Source: Neonectria sp. B-13 (Eukaryota > Ascomycota > Sordariomycetes > Hypocreales > Nectriaceae). From it: 64,000 nucleotides of DNA. The translations under genes and the position numbers were made by a program. The DNA is taken from the NCBI GenBank assembly GCA_002682825.1, contig NOKP01000008.1, positions 496,001 to 560,000 of the forward strand. The letters run 5' to 3'. This document shows positions 23,201-34,559 of this stretch, in pieces. Below the pieces are notes generated by a model. That model was not told the DNA's origin, ran no database searches, and was given only the letters and a program-made list of their open reading frames with translations. Each line of letters starts with the position of its first letter. Within the stretch, counting starts at the first letter, position 1.

Positions 23201-24326
23201 ATGGTTGGCCACGTCTTGGCATCAATTTGGTCTCGGAGACTTGAATGAAGTATACTGGAGAACTCACATATGTACTGTTGGGCAAGATGCGGCGAGACAG
23301 CAGTTGCCACTGAGTATGTAGTCATAGTTTCATCCCCGTGATTTTGATCCGGTGTATTTATATCTTGAGTCTTCGTACAAGGAACGTTGATGTTGTAACA
23401 CGGATTAGGTACAGATCCACATCCGGAATCTGTGAGTGGTACTACAGCAGCCGTGTGTTTTGTATCCTGCTGAAGAAACTTTTCCGTCTAGGATAAAAGA
23501 AGTAATAAGGTTAGGAAATAGATATAAGAGTACCAGAGGTGAAGGGGGGACTTCTTAAATGACTCACTGTTAAAGATGGAGGCTCATTCGCAACCTTCAA
23601 CGTAGACCACGCCGCAGTGGATGTATGCCGCCCATCAGAAGCGAAAGGTTCTGGCGAATCGTTTTGCACAAATATTTCTTCGCACCAGAGCTTGAGATCG
23701 GACATATGGGGCCAGTTATTACCGTCCATTCCACCACGTTTCTTTGCACCGTGACGATCTTCCCTTGTAGGCGTCTTAGGCTTGAAGTGCACTCGACGAA
23801 TATGTGCGGCTGCGTTGTAGGAAAATTCATACTGTTTCTTAGAGACGCAAAGTCTGCAATCCGAGAGGGGAATGATGGGCTTAATAGAGGATATAATGCC
23901 GACAGTAATGGGGTCGCGGCAGACGTACTTCTTGATGGCGCCCTCCTGCTTCAGGTTTGAATGTCGTTGGGTTTCATGCCTCTCTTCGAGTCTTGGTACT
24001 TGCTCTGAGACAAAATACTCAGGTTCAAATCCCTCTGTGTGGATTGGAGAAGCCGTAGCAAGTGGTGGGAGAGCAGTGGTACCAAGATCAGCCAGGCGCC
24101 AGTCTTGATCGATCTCATGGCGACTCTCATGCTTCTCGTCAACGACCATAGAGCCTCTGTTTTGAAAGACGTGGGTCTCGTCTGAGGTATCGTGTGGATT
24201 TGACAACACATGCGACGGAAGTTCATGGTTTGACAAGAGACTCTCCTCCGGGAGCCGGAGTAGTAGAGGCTTTTTGGGGAAAAGCGCCCATTTTTTGTGT
24301 GCCTCGTCTTTTCGGGGGCGTCCCAT
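20241..24326 (-). CDS. Large multi-module C2H2 zinc-finger protein
   Basis: Four exons (24326-23568, 23487-23089, 23048-22403, 22351-20241) give 1304 residues with no frame break. The ATG at 24326 opens with an AT-hook-like GRPRKDEAHKK. About residue 160 on: SDCRLCVSKKQYEFSYNAAAHIRRVHF, a C2H2-like finger. About 330-390: IINALPQLIKAFAVKLGHESSSQMNRDIMHFLHR, a helical module known from other fungal zinc-finger proteins. About 570 on: a conserved region with long Ser/Thr-rich linkers. About 950-1010: CPYWKFSPSKHRKC, VKQHLKRVHY and CECCFAVFKDKQSHQEH, a paired C2H2 region. Likely nuclear and DNA-binding; function unknown. Two adjacent genes (24326 to about 23.5 kb, and 23325 to 20241) would be the alternative. 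Intron 2 is only 40 nt. Confidence 0.65.
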
Positions 24327-24883
24327 CTTGAATCGTTGATGGGAAAGGGGTTTGAAGACCAAGAAAGCTGCAGCGACATGATAGCAAAGTTCATAAGATT
24401 TATTAAATAGGCGACGACCAGGCTGTGTCGGTCAGCTGAGTGATGAACAGCACCGATGTGCTTTCTAATCTCATTGGCCAGTCCGCCTAATCATTGAATC
24501 GGTAATCCTCCAATCCCGTCCCATGAATCCAAATGGCTGAACCGCCTTTCACCCTGCGTCAACTTCGTAAGTAAATACGAACAAATTTCGGTTCAGTTTC
24601 TTAATGACACGGTCTCGTTATCTATCGTCTCATATGCTTAGCTTGGGCCTAGTATTTTTCTCGAAGATATCAGGTTCGTTACATGACGTTTGTTTCTGGC
24701 TGCCCACAGATTCAACCTCGCTATGAGACACTACATTAATCGCGTCGTAATTATAGTCTCGAGGACCACCAGCAGTTTCAGTGGGATACCCGCCCCCTCA
24801 TACTCAACAGGTCAGCGTTTCTCGACCAAGCCGATCTCAACTTTGTAGCGGAAGCCACATTTGACTTCTAGCCAGTGATTTGA
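24327..24883. other. Intergenic, nothing recognised
   Basis: About 560 bp between the zinc-finger gene start and the permease stop. No supported coding region or repeat. Confidence 0.5.
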
Positions 24884-26510
24884 CTAGGTTGATTGGCCGG
24901 AGTTCTTGGGCACTGTCGTTGTCGCAGACACCTGTTTTCCTCCCTCTATAAGAGACGGTGTTGATGATGCCGAATCGGTGGCTTGGGCATCGGCAAGTCT
25001 CCTAATCAATTGTGAGAAAATATCCGGTAAATTCAAGTAGAGAACGTACGCGTTTCGCTTCAATGCATAATTAAGCATATGACATGAGACAATGAGCGCA
25101 GCTGCACATGCTAAGCAGAACGGGTATCCTTTGGGGAATCGTGGCGCCTCCACGGTCGGGAACGTCAGGATTGGTGTCCACGCTGTAGTGGATTGCGCGA
25201 TGATGTTGATCAACACCAGCGTGAATGCTCGTTCGGCGGGTGAATATCTCAGCAGGCTGTTGACCCAGCCATGGAAAACACTAGACATTGCGGGCGATGA
25301 GTAGGATGTAGCGAAAGCGAACCAAAGTGCAGACTCAGGAACATCCCAAACAGTCTTGATAATCAGACCGAGGATGTTCCATGAATGAGCAATAGTGATA
25401 GCCCATGCTGGCCCTGTTACTAGATCAGATAAGAAGCACACAAATAGTGTGTAGAATATGCCCAAAGCGGGGGCGATCGTTCCAAGCTCGTTGACCTTGG
25501 CCGTCGAGAACCGGTTGAGACTTTTGATCCAGAGGAGGAAGCTGCCAGTACTGGAGTGGGTGCCGGCGTTCCAGAAGAGGATATCCATAGCCACGATAAC
25601 CCAGAACTGAGGGTTGAAGACGACTTTGTTGAAGGTTCGGAGCTCGAACTTGCCGTGCAAGACGTGTCCCGCACGCTCGAGGCGGCGTCTGGATACCTCG
25701 AGGTCATGGTCATTGAGAATTCGCCGATTCGGTTGCTCGAAAGTTCCCGGAATAGTGAAGTATCCTAGGATGCCCACCGGGATGGTGATGATGGCGCAGA
25801 TGATGTACATCCAACGCCAGCCAGCAAGGCCGTGAACGCCGTCAAGACTTTTCGTGGCGCCTGCTTGAATGAGTCCAGCCGTGAGCGTACCAAGCGATAG
25901 GCCAACATAGAAGATACCTCCGCGTCGGCCAATTTCATGTCCTCGGTACCAAGCCCCTAGAGTTCGTGTTAACGCGCTACAACTCACAATCAGGGTGATA
26001 CGGAGATGTCGTACCAAAGACATAATGCATCGCCGGAAAGAAAGCCGCCTCGAACCAGCCAATCAGAAACCTGTAGGCTGCCATCTCGCCAAAAGACGCG
26101 GCACGGAATTGCAGGAGCGTAAAGACGCCCCACATGATATCGAGGAACGGGATGATCCAGTACATTGGGATGTACGTGAAGAGGAACAAAAACGGCAGCT
26201 GGCCAACAACAGCACCGATAATATACATTGTCTGCAGCTGCACGAGTTCATTCCCGTGGAACCCGAGGTCTTCTTTCATTCCGGCAACATAGGCATTATC
26301 TATGTTCTGTTTAGCGGCTACTCTGTTCGACGACACGATCTAGCATTACGCACTCAGGTTTGACTGGTCAATGTACTTGACCCAGTATGAAAGCACGGCG
26401 TATGGCACCACGAGAAGGTCCAACTTCTGAATGAATTTTCTTTCCTCTGGTGTGTCGTCATCCGAGTACCACTGCAGCTTGTACCATCTGGACCGAGGAA
26501 TGCTCGCCAT
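24884..26510 (-). CDS. MFS anion:cation symporter, Dal5/allantoate-permease type
   Basis: Three exons (26510-26354, 26299-26015, 25956-24884), 504 residues. Splicing restores the family blocks [31 protein letters not shown] and MHYVFG-AWYRGHEIGRRGGIFYVG, both broken by introns. The remaining blocks fit too: a GTLTAGLIQ helix, WRWMYIICAIITIPVGILG, the central loop, LWIKSLNRFS, and a Ser/Thr-rich tail. Family members import allantoate, ureidosuccinate, vitamins or other organic anions. The substrate is not decidable here. The first intron was placed by restoring the NNAY motif; a GC-donor alternative fits worse. Confidence 0.9.
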
Positions 26511-27949
26511 CTTGACAGCCGTCCCTGGTTGGCACTCGTCGTTGGATTGCTGATGAGTCGAATGAACGGTATAGAAGTAAACTCGGTTCTGTGAAACTCC
26601 GGGTTGTCGGCGACGGAACTTGCTTTTGGGAGCTTAATGATCCTACCGGCAGATAATATACCAAAATTGACCTTTTATGGTGGCCTATGGCCTCCCCACA
26701 TTCTATCTCGCCATCTATCCCATGCTTCGCATAAGCTAATAGCGGACACCGTATACCCAGTTGCGGCATGATCCACGGGCGGCCCTGGAAGAAATATTAG
26801 GTCGGTGAACCTCCTGCAATACAACCCATGGAAACGGGATGCCGGTTTGCGGGTGAACGCCGACGCGTCTCGAACAGGTCGAAGACCGACTAGAAATACT
26901 AGGAGAAGCCGTGGTAACATTAAGCTTATTGCCGACTGAGGCTAAACAGGTAGGGATGATGTCGGGGAAATGCCGAAAGTGGTGTACTCGGCAGTGGTAT
27001 TTGTAGATGACGTGCTTATACCTCATTTTCGTGAGTATGATGCAAGCAATGCAGGTTGCGCTCTCCATAAATAAACAGGTCAAAGTCCCACAGGGTCGCA
27101 ATGAACCTCGAAAAACGCGCACAGCTCACTTCGTAAGAACTGATCCAGAATCATTATCGCGCCATGGGTTCATCGTCTGCTGTTCACAACCACAGACATG
27201 TTAGCGTTGGTTTATACTAGCGAATGTCAACCTTGAATGTATGAATGTCATCTGGTGCACATAAATCTCCACCTAACGCAAATTATGCTACAATTATAAA
27301 TACACATAAACGGGCTCGCCGACGTCGTGTTCAGAGTTCACCATGATATGTCACTTAAACCGCGTAATTAATGGGCTTAGGTTTGTCAATAGAATACAGA
27401 TGTGTCGTGGAAGCCGCCCATTTTCCGAAAAACGAGATACAACCACAAGCACACGGCGTTACCGACCGAAGCATTAGAACTTGAGATTTGACTTAATTTC
27501 TAGTTCGAGATAACTACTTATGAGCTAGAATTTCCGTTTGCATAGAAAGATATGCTGGGGCCCGTCCTATAGGAAGTATATATACCCATATGCATCGGGC
27601 CTTCAATAGACTAATATGGCCATCGATAAGCAGCTCGCCAGTGCGAAGCTCTTGCCACTAAATACTGAAACTGTGAAGTACGTGTTCAGTCGCAGACTAG
27701 TACCAGCAGAGGTTGTTGGCCGATGGCGAGATAGTTCTCCACATTGTCATAAGCATGCAAGTTCCATTTTTGACATTTCTACCGGGTTAGATGTCTTCAT
27801 CCCTGTCGGTGCCATATCCCATGTCCTAGACTATTTTATTCATGATAGAAGACTCTACTTCCGTGGTTTATTGTTTCTCTCTAATAGATGTCTGTACTAC
27901 GACTAGTTGCCGCCGGTCGTCATTGCTAGCTACTTTTTCACCGGCTGGC
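26511..27949. other. Intergenic, no gene supported
   Basis: About 1.4 kb upstream of the permease. Open frames of 60-130 codons exist on both strands but show arginine/serine/cysteine-rich shadow composition and no motif. Composition becomes AT-rich around 27230-27560. Confidence 0.5.
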
Positions 27950-28341
27950 CTACTTAAGATGACGAATTTGCGAATACAAAGTGTCAAAGTCAACATTGTT
28001 CACAAGACCAGGAACTTTAATGCTGTTGTCGTCCGCGGTAACATCAGATACATCCTCTCCAATACCCATCTCTCTCATTTCTACGTTGACAAGTTCCGTC
28101 AGGGTCACACTAATACCAGTGGCTTTAACACCTCGAATCTTTTGCCTATTCGCACGAAGACTCGCACGAAGACGGCGCGCTTGAGCGCCTTTTCGCAGAT
28201 CCCTTGGATCGCATCAGCCATGGCCCGCTGTTGGTAATTCTTGATGAGATGCCAATTGTGGCACCGTCAACCATTGGCATCTGATCCTTGGTGGAAGGTC
28301 TCATCAGTGGTTGCAGCGGTGACACTAAGAGGATCGGCCAT
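27950..28341 (-). CDS. Small unknown protein (possible two-exon gene)
   Basis: I do not recognise this. Exons 28341-28272 and 28188-27950 join in frame to 102 residues with an 82-nt intron (donor gttgac, acceptor gaaaag). The ATG has a strong context (aaagcATGGCC). The N-terminus begins MADPLSVTA, a stretch also common at the start of fungal STAND/ankyrin-type proteins. The second exon is basic (ARRLRASLRANRQK), then has a protein-like acidic segment (ELVNVEMREMGIGEDVSDV) and ends SQIRHLK. It is divergent from the unknown gene at 28599. The weak donor leaves open that this is a relic. Confidence 0.4.
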
Positions 28342-28598
28342 GCTTTTTTTGGAGTTCGGTTGCGGAAGGGGACGAGTCAGGAACCCAAAGGCCTGGTTCA
28401 TAGCACACATCGATTGAGAGCATATCCCTTCAATTCAACAATTACGGGCATTGCGTGGGGAAGGTACTCTATACCTGTCATAACTCACCGAGCTTTCATT
28501 GCAACCGTGCCCGTGCAGGGTCACTAACCGAGCTGAACTTCCTACGCCTCTAAAACCACTACCCCTCCAATTCATTCACTAAACACAACACCGCCATC

Positions 28599-29297
28599 AT
28601 GGCCCGTAGATGCTACCCAAGGCGCATCGTCGAAAAGACGCCGTCCCACAATGGTAAGCCAAGTTTTACTGCCTGGACTCTGACCGAGAAGAAACCCGAC
28701 ACCCAAACACCACCCGACGAGACCAACCGCCCCAAGTTCTCGCTTCAAATCTACGACACCACCGCCGCGGCCGACGACGCAGAGCGCGTCAGCGCCTTGG
28801 CCAAGGAAATCTTTGAAACCACCGGAGACCGCCACAAAATGGGCAGGGAATCGCCCGACCGCGTTGAAGTCCACGGCCTCCCTCTGCCCGAGGACACGCC
28901 TGACGCCGGTCGCATCCAGCAGTGCCTCCAGCATTACGAGGACGAGGTCAAGGCTCGCCACGAGGCCAGGAGCGACTTTCTGATGCACCCGACCTTTGAC
29001 CGATTCCACTGGTGGCGCAGAATCATTGTCATCACCCGATCGGAGCCTGTTTGGGAAGCCTACGAGGTGCGCTTCGACAAGCAGCCGCGTCCCGAGACGC
29101 CCCGTGATGGATATGACGAAGAGGACACGTTTGACCCTCCGAACTGGGAGGCCTGGCCTTTTGCTCGTGAGGAGCTGACGGACAAACTCGCAAATATGAG
29201 GGAGCACAGCGAACGGTTCACACACTACGTCACCGATGGCCGGCTGAATGAGCGATGGGATTGGGATATTGTCGAGTGGGGGAGCTATAGGAAATAA
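28599..29297 (+). CDS. Conserved-looking hypothetical protein, 232 aa
   Basis: Single exon, ATG at 28599 in good context (catcATGG). The protein is charged and rich in Arg, Asp, Glu and Trp (FHWWRRIIVIT, DPPNWEAWPF, RWDWDIVEWGSY) with no signal peptide or membrane helix, so probably cytosolic. A mirrored open frame on the other strand (28572-29384) is long, but its composition is that of a shadow. No family is recognised. An ORFan in a variable region is possible. Confidence 0.6.
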   Translation: MARRCYPRRIVEKTPSHNGKPSFTAWTLTEKKPDTQTPPDETNRPKFSLQIYDTTAAADDAERVSALAKEIFETTGDRHKMGRESPDRVEVHGLPLPEDTPDAGRIQQCLQHYEDEVKARHEARSDFLMHPTFDRFHWWRRIIVITRSEPVWEAYEVRFDKQPRPETPRDGYDEEDTFDPPNWEAWPFAREELTDKLANMREHSERFTHYVTDGRLNERWDWDIVEWGSYRK

Positions 29298-29408
29298 CAT
29301 GGCGAGATGAGGCCAGGATAAATGAGAAGCTGAAATCTTGAAACTTATACAGAAATCTATCTGCACACCTGCACCCTCTACCATACTCCCATCTTGGCGT
29401 TTGCTGGC

Positions 29409-30153
29409 TCAAGGCGCCGACGGGAAGCCAATATCCCTCTGGGCGCCGGAGCCATCCAGGGTATACTCAGGATAACCCCATGCTCCGTAGACGGAGGCGC
29501 CGTTGGGCACGTCGGGTCTTGGGAACGTCAAGGCGTCGACCGTGGCCCAGCCGTCATCCCCAAACGCAGCCGCGAACCAGCGCCGGTTCGCGGCCGAGAG
29601 CAGGTTCTGCTCGGCGGCGTTGAACTGGTGGTTGGTCTCCAGCTCCGTCTGCGCCTCGGTCGAGTACGTCGACGCCCTGGCCTCGATCTCCTGGAGCTGC
29701 AGGTCGATCCAGTAGGCGTAGAGGGAGCGGAGGGAGGGGTCGGCGCCATCCGTTCGCGTGGGGTCTCCGGCGTTGTTATTGGCATCGCCCCAAGTATACG
29801 CCTGGTCGAATTCGTAAAGGACCAGGTCGAACCAGTTTGACACCCTCATCCACTTGTTCCAAATGGGTTCCAAGCTCTTTGAAGAGTCGCCCTCCCACCC
29901 GAGATAATGGAATGTAGCAGCCGCCTGGTTACAAATTAGCTCATACCGAATATGCAGCCGGAAGAACACTTACACTGGCAACACAATGCTGGTTCGTGAC
30001 GAGCTGGTTCTGGCTCGGATAGTCCACTCCACACGGGCGGTTCTGCCCAAACCACACGCCCTTCTTCAAGTTGGCCTCGCCCTGGAGAACGGCCAGGTTG
30101 ACCACTGTCCTAGCCTTGGTCAAGCCCTTGCCTCTGGTGTTGAAGCCGTCGAC
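29409..30153 (-). pseudogene. Fungal chitinase (killer-toxin-alpha-like) C-terminal fragment
   Basis: Exons 30153-29974 and 29924-29409 encode about 231 residues to a stop at 29409. The segment (NTRGKGLTKA, RPCGVDYPSQNQLVTNQHCVAS, then NWFDLVLYEFDQAYTWGDANNN and LYAYWIDLQLQEIEARA) resembles the region downstream of the GH18 catalytic domain in large LysM/GH18 fungal chitinases of the killer-toxin-alpha-like kind. No start codon, LysM or catalytic DxxDxDxE is present. Homology stops abruptly near 30153, where an AT-rich block begins, so the front of the gene was lost by insertion or rearrangement. The family assignment is from memory of its motifs and is moderately certain. Confidence 0.6.
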
Positions 30154-30845
30154 TCTAATAGATTATAATAGAATAGCTCTTTCTAGAGGCTAGCTCTAAA
30201 GCTAGAAAGAAATAGTAATACTACTATTATAGAGAAGAAGTTCCTTAAGAGGCTATACAACCCTATCTATACCTTATGGATTATACAGTTAATAGATAAC
30301 ACTGTTCTAACCAACCTACAGCTAAAGGAGTAATGCATTAGAAACCGAGGGAATCTGGTCATCTTTAATATTAGCTATGAAGCTGTATGGAGGGATTTGG
30401 CAGAGGGAGTTTGAGGGGGGCAAAAGTCAATAATTAGGTTCAAAATCCAAAGATCTATCCCCCTGTTAAGCTTAAGCAAAGGAAATATATGACTGTTCAG
30501 TGGAATCATAGATAAGTAGAAACAGTAGTCCAAATAGTAGTTTCAACAGTAATAGTATATATATATATTTACTTAGTATATTGAATAAGATGTTTCAGCT
30601 TTTTAGCTATTAATACTTTAACTAAATTATACTTAATCATATAATAACCTATCTTTATATATTATTATTATAATTTATATTACTTATCATAATATTCTAA
30701 TCTATTTAATTATTAAATTATATACTTTAGATCTACTTTAGATCCTTAGAATAAGCTTAATTATTATATATAAAATAGAATAATAAGCTATATAATTAAG
30801 CTTTTAAAAAGATAATAATTATCTATTGAATAGCGGTTAAAAAGT
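30154..30845. repeat. AT-rich block, probably a RIP-degraded transposon
   Basis: Composition changes sharply at about 30154 and again at about 30845, and the part from 30540 to 30840 is extremely AT-rich (runs of TATATA, TTATTATTATAATT). No long open frame survives. Early parts (30160-30360) keep mixed sequence with many TA dinucleotides, as expected for repeat-induced point mutation. The parent element is not identifiable by eye. Confidence 0.65.
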
Positions 30846-30848
30846 AAG

Positions 30849-31053
30849 ACTTCTCCTTGACCGCGGCGCTGATGTCAATGCCATGGCACCTACCCAGCCC
30901 TGGTTCATGCTGTGACGGGAGGGTATGAGTCCATCCTGAGGCTGCTTCTTGGCCGAGGTGTCACAGTTGAGAAGCTGAATTGTTGTGGAAGAACAGCATT
31001 AGTCCACGACGCAGAAAAAGGCGACGACTCTATCATGTAACTCTTGCTAGACT
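30849..31053 (+). pseudogene. Ankyrin-repeat remnant
   Basis: The frame starting at 30849 reads LLLDRGADVNAMA. A shifted frame then reads GGYESILRLLLGRGVTVEKLNCCGRTAL and ALVHDAEKGDDSIM, a stop, and LLLD. This is the usual ankyrin pattern with one frameshift and one stop codon. It abuts the AT-rich block directly, so it is probably a broken end of a larger ankyrin gene. Not functional. Confidence 0.65.
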
Positions 31054-33405
31054 AGAGTGCCAGGATTGGCGCGAAAGTCAGTATAGCTTCCAGGCGCTGC
31101 GAACAGCCATTGTAGACTATCCATTATTTGCGATGAGTGTCCTAACTGAGTGTCATGGCTGGACGAAGCTTCCCCGCACACTGCCTCAACATAAATTGTA
31201 TCGACGCAACGACAAATACGCACGCAAGTGCGACGGCTATTCCTTGCCATTTCAACCTCCTCTGTATCTAATCCAATGTGATGGGTCGCCTCATTCTAAC
31301 TCACTCCAAGGCTTAACAGTTGAAATATCGCCATCACAGCTGTTTACTGTCGTGTGCGAACGGTGCGTGATGTCGACAATCATCTAGAGAGCATTGCGTG
31401 ATGATGGACAGGCTTGCGTGGGTACAGGGTTGTTGTCCTTGGGAGCATTGCAATCACCGTGAGATGGCAGATCCATCCGCCTGCAGAAAGGATTGATAAC
31501 ATATTGGCGGACAACCAACATAAGGTGACATTCATGCAGCCTTTTGTGGGGTGGGCGATAAGTGTTGCAGCAGTAAATCTGCAGTCACCGTGAAGTCCCA
31601 ACCTCCTCAAAAACTTTCCAATCCTCCCCATCATCCTCGTCAAGTACTTGGTCAATTTCCACGCAGCATCTCCATCTTCCAACGTGAATTTTTTTTTTTG
31701 GCTAAACAGGCTGCTCGTAGATTGATTGTTGCCACAAGGAAAGATCTAGATATTTGGTAGTCGACGTGATTGCCACCCAACCCTAGTACAGCACACCTTT
31801 AAATGCCAAATCACCTCGTTGGTTTGAATGAGCTCATGGTTGAGGAACATATTAGACTCACTCCGTGGCACTTGATCACTCAGTACCATAGACCGTGAAA
31901 ATGCACTTGTGCTGTCATGGCGACTGTGAATTGCGTCACGAGCCTTAACTCGAATAACGAGCTTTTACCATACCCACGTATTTGATGTTTATTTGCTCAA
32001 CATGCGGTATTAGACACGTCAGACTTGATATTAAAAGTCCTCCGAAGTATTTGAGTATTTTCATTTCAAGATTGACTTCCTGTTTGGAGCTATTTCGTCA
32101 CAGGTAGCCTCTTATGTTGCCGTTTAGGGTAGGTGCTTGGTTTTTCCATGCCTCGTTTCCCATATAAACACCTGATTCATGTCACACCACATGCAGACAT
32201 ATGTTTCAGAGTCACCACCTAGTTGTCTACAAGATCCTAGCCATGTCGAAAACTTGATTCCAATGCTGATAGAATATTAACACAGTCGCTGATATTGTCA
32301 CATCTTTCACCCAACAGAGGTTTTGGCTCCAGAGCATGGCTTACTGAAAGCCGGAATACCTCGTAGACCCTGCATCTAACCTGAGTGTTGACACAGCACA
32401 CGTAACCCGCGTAATTCCTAACAATAACACGTCAGTCGAAACTCGCATCTCTTGCTCGCGAAGCGCGGCATCATCTCCCCAGCTTCTCTTGTGGAGCAGT
32501 GTAGGGATCAGGCCTGCGGCCGGGGCCGACAACAATGCCGCAATCTCTCTCGGCAGAGATGAAGATCCACAATTAAGCGCCAAGCTGCGGGAGGCCGAGT
32601 AGATGCATTCGATCTTGCCAGGGCTAGATGCAGCCTCCTGTTGGCTACATGAAGCATCCGCCTCTCGTCCGGTCGCTAAGCCAACTTGTTGTTCTGGCGT
32701 GCTTCGCATCGCTCGTGCATGACAAGTGTTTCGATGTAGATGCTACCCCAGACTGAATGAATGCGATGATTGGATCGAGATTTGAAGCTCTTTACACTGT
32801 CGAACGAGACTAGGTGTTTCTGTTCAGGGCCATCAGGTAACATCTGCTGACGAGTTGGTTAGGCGCAGAGCTCAGCTTCCCGCTTCCGAACACCGGCGTC
32901 TCAACACAAATCAACCATGTCCTTGCCCTGCTTTTTCCTTCGTGCGCTGTCGCCTTCTCCATACTTCTGAATCAATTCGCCCTTGGAGTCGTCAATGTCG
33001 TGCAGCAAGACCAGGGCCGAGGAGGTCGGGGCCGGGAGATTTACAGCGGGGAATCGGGAGCCACCACTAATCGGATCGGCTGATTTCGTGCATACGAAGC
33101 ACATACCAGGCAAACGTGCTTTTGGCACTTTCTTCAGCGCGTTTATACCCGACTCTAACGGGGCTCGCGATATGTGCTTTTCGCGTCGTAGATGCGCGTG
33201 GTCAATACAATGCTTTTGGCTGTGGGGCGCACATTTGACAGCTCATCAACTGTGGAGGTTGGCTGACACAAATGCCGCTGTCTTTGCGTCGGCTTCAGGG
33301 ATCAGGGAGGCACTTCAATCGTGTTGCTCGACGCCATATGCGATGTCTCGGATATTTTCGGCGTGACATTCAGCTCAGAGCCGCATCATGAAGGCATCGG
33401 ATTCC
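31054..33405. other. Gene-poor stretch, no gene supported
   Basis: About 2.3 kb with only short or shadow-like frames. The longest (32341-32709 minus, 122 codons; 32983-33366 plus, 127 codons) show no recognisable motif. A run of ten T lies near 31690. Confidence 0.5.
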
Positions 33406-33412
33406 TATATAA
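33406..33412 (+). promoter_or_regulatory. TATA box of the 81-aa protein gene
   Basis: TATATAA lies 124 bp before the ATG at 33536. It is followed by a long C/T/A-rich leader almost free of G (33420-33530), the arrangement typical of strongly expressed fungal genes. Confidence 0.6.
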
Positions 33413-33535
33413 GACCGTGTCTTCAACCCTCTCAGTCGAAAAAACTCATCACTACCAATCCATCAACTCAAACACCTCACTCACTCTTCACACTCAACTC
33501 CCAACTTTCCCCCCTTTCAACCACCAACATTCAAG

Positions 33536-33932
33536 ATGTCTGCTCCCAGCGCGTAAGTCTTACCTTCCACCTTCTTCTCGGGCAGCACTTCGCTTGCTAC
33601 GACCTGGAGAGCAAAAGCCGTTCTCTCTACAGTCGAGCTAACATCTTCAAAGCCTCACCAAGAACTACGACTCTGAGTCCGAGAACCAGAGCCAGTTCGT
33701 TGTCCCCCTGCCTACCGCCACTGGCCTCAACCGCCCTGCCGGTAAGTCAAACACCCAACACTCTACTTGAGCATCTTCTCACAATCTTCTAGGTCAGCTC
33801 CTGAAGGGTGCCACCGACGATGAGGGCAAGCAGAAGGCTGCCGCTCTCCTCATCGGCATCAAGCTCGACATCGAGGCCGAGGTCCACCTGACCGCCCGTG
33901 TCAAGGGTGACATCGTTGTTGGTCTCTACTAG
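33536..33932 (+). CDS. Small conserved fungal protein, 81 aa, function unknown
   Basis: Three exons (33536-33552, 33653-33741, 33793-33932). The first exon has only 17 nt. The product has no signal peptide: a Ser/Asn/Gln-rich start, PLPTATGLNRPAGQL, then KAAALLIGIKLDIEAEVHLTARVKGDIVVGLY to the stop. The alternating hydrophobic pattern at the end suggests a beta-rich core. I have a recollection of similar short proteins in other filamentous ascomycetes, but no function is known to me. All splice sites are standard (gtaagt donors). Confidence 0.75.
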
Positions 33933-34559
33933 AGAAACATGGCTTGAATTGGTCCGAGACCAATAGGGGATCTTGGGACCGCGAGATTGATGGTAGCCCT
34001 GCCAATGCCTACAACTGAGTGAGAAGAGCATGACAAGCAATGGAATCCTTCAAAGGTGACCACAGGGCTATGAAAATTGGTCGATATTTTCTTTTTCTCG
34101 ATACGTCTATACTATAAAAACTGTGCAGTTACACAAACCTGAAGCTCCTCCTTGTTCTCTGTGAACATTATCTAGTTATCTGGATGTATGATCTATCACT
34201 CGCCTAATCCTCCATCTTACTGCTGCTGGCGGCTTGAAGATTTCACCCAACAGATAATTTATCGGATCTGAACTGTCAAGGTTCATTGAGATCTTCCTGC
34301 CCCAACGGCAACAACGGCCATACTTCTTTCATCTCGGTAAGCCAGCCTGATATCAATGAGAACAAGCGTATAGTGTATACACTTTTATCTAGTTCAGTTC
34401 TTCGTCCCTGAGTTCATCATTGGCTTTGGTGGAAGTAACAGCCAGATTGGAAAGTCTTGATACAAAGAGGTGCAGCGAGCAGACGAGCCGGAGACGGTAA
34501 GGTACGATTTATTCATTTTCGTGACATAGTCATCGAGCTCTCGATAAGTGATAAAACTA
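33933..34559. other. Intergenic between convergent genes
   Basis: About 630 bp holding the 3' ends of two convergent genes. A purine-rich open frame on the minus strand (34394-34678) overlaps the monooxygenase tail in another frame and is a shadow. Confidence 0.5.

Noticed and set aside
26300..26353. GC-AG intron in the Dal5-type permease
   Set aside because: A standard GT donor at 26353 with acceptor at 26300 restores the conserved NNAYVAGM motif, so no unusual splice site is needed.
27616..27906. 96-codon plus-strand frame
   Set aside because: No family resemblance and AT-rich flanks; likely chance.
28572..29384. 270-codon open frame on the minus strand opposite the 232-aa hypothetical gene
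   Set aside because: Valine/glycine/leucine-rich mirror composition; the plus strand has a better start context and a normal charged protein.
32341..32709. 122-codon frame on the minus strand in the gene-poor stretch
   Set aside because: No motif, no splice partner and no promoter-like leader; not enough to call a gene.
32901..33128. 75-codon minus frame with a lysine/arginine-rich end
   Set aside because: Short, no family features, overlapped by other frames of similar length.
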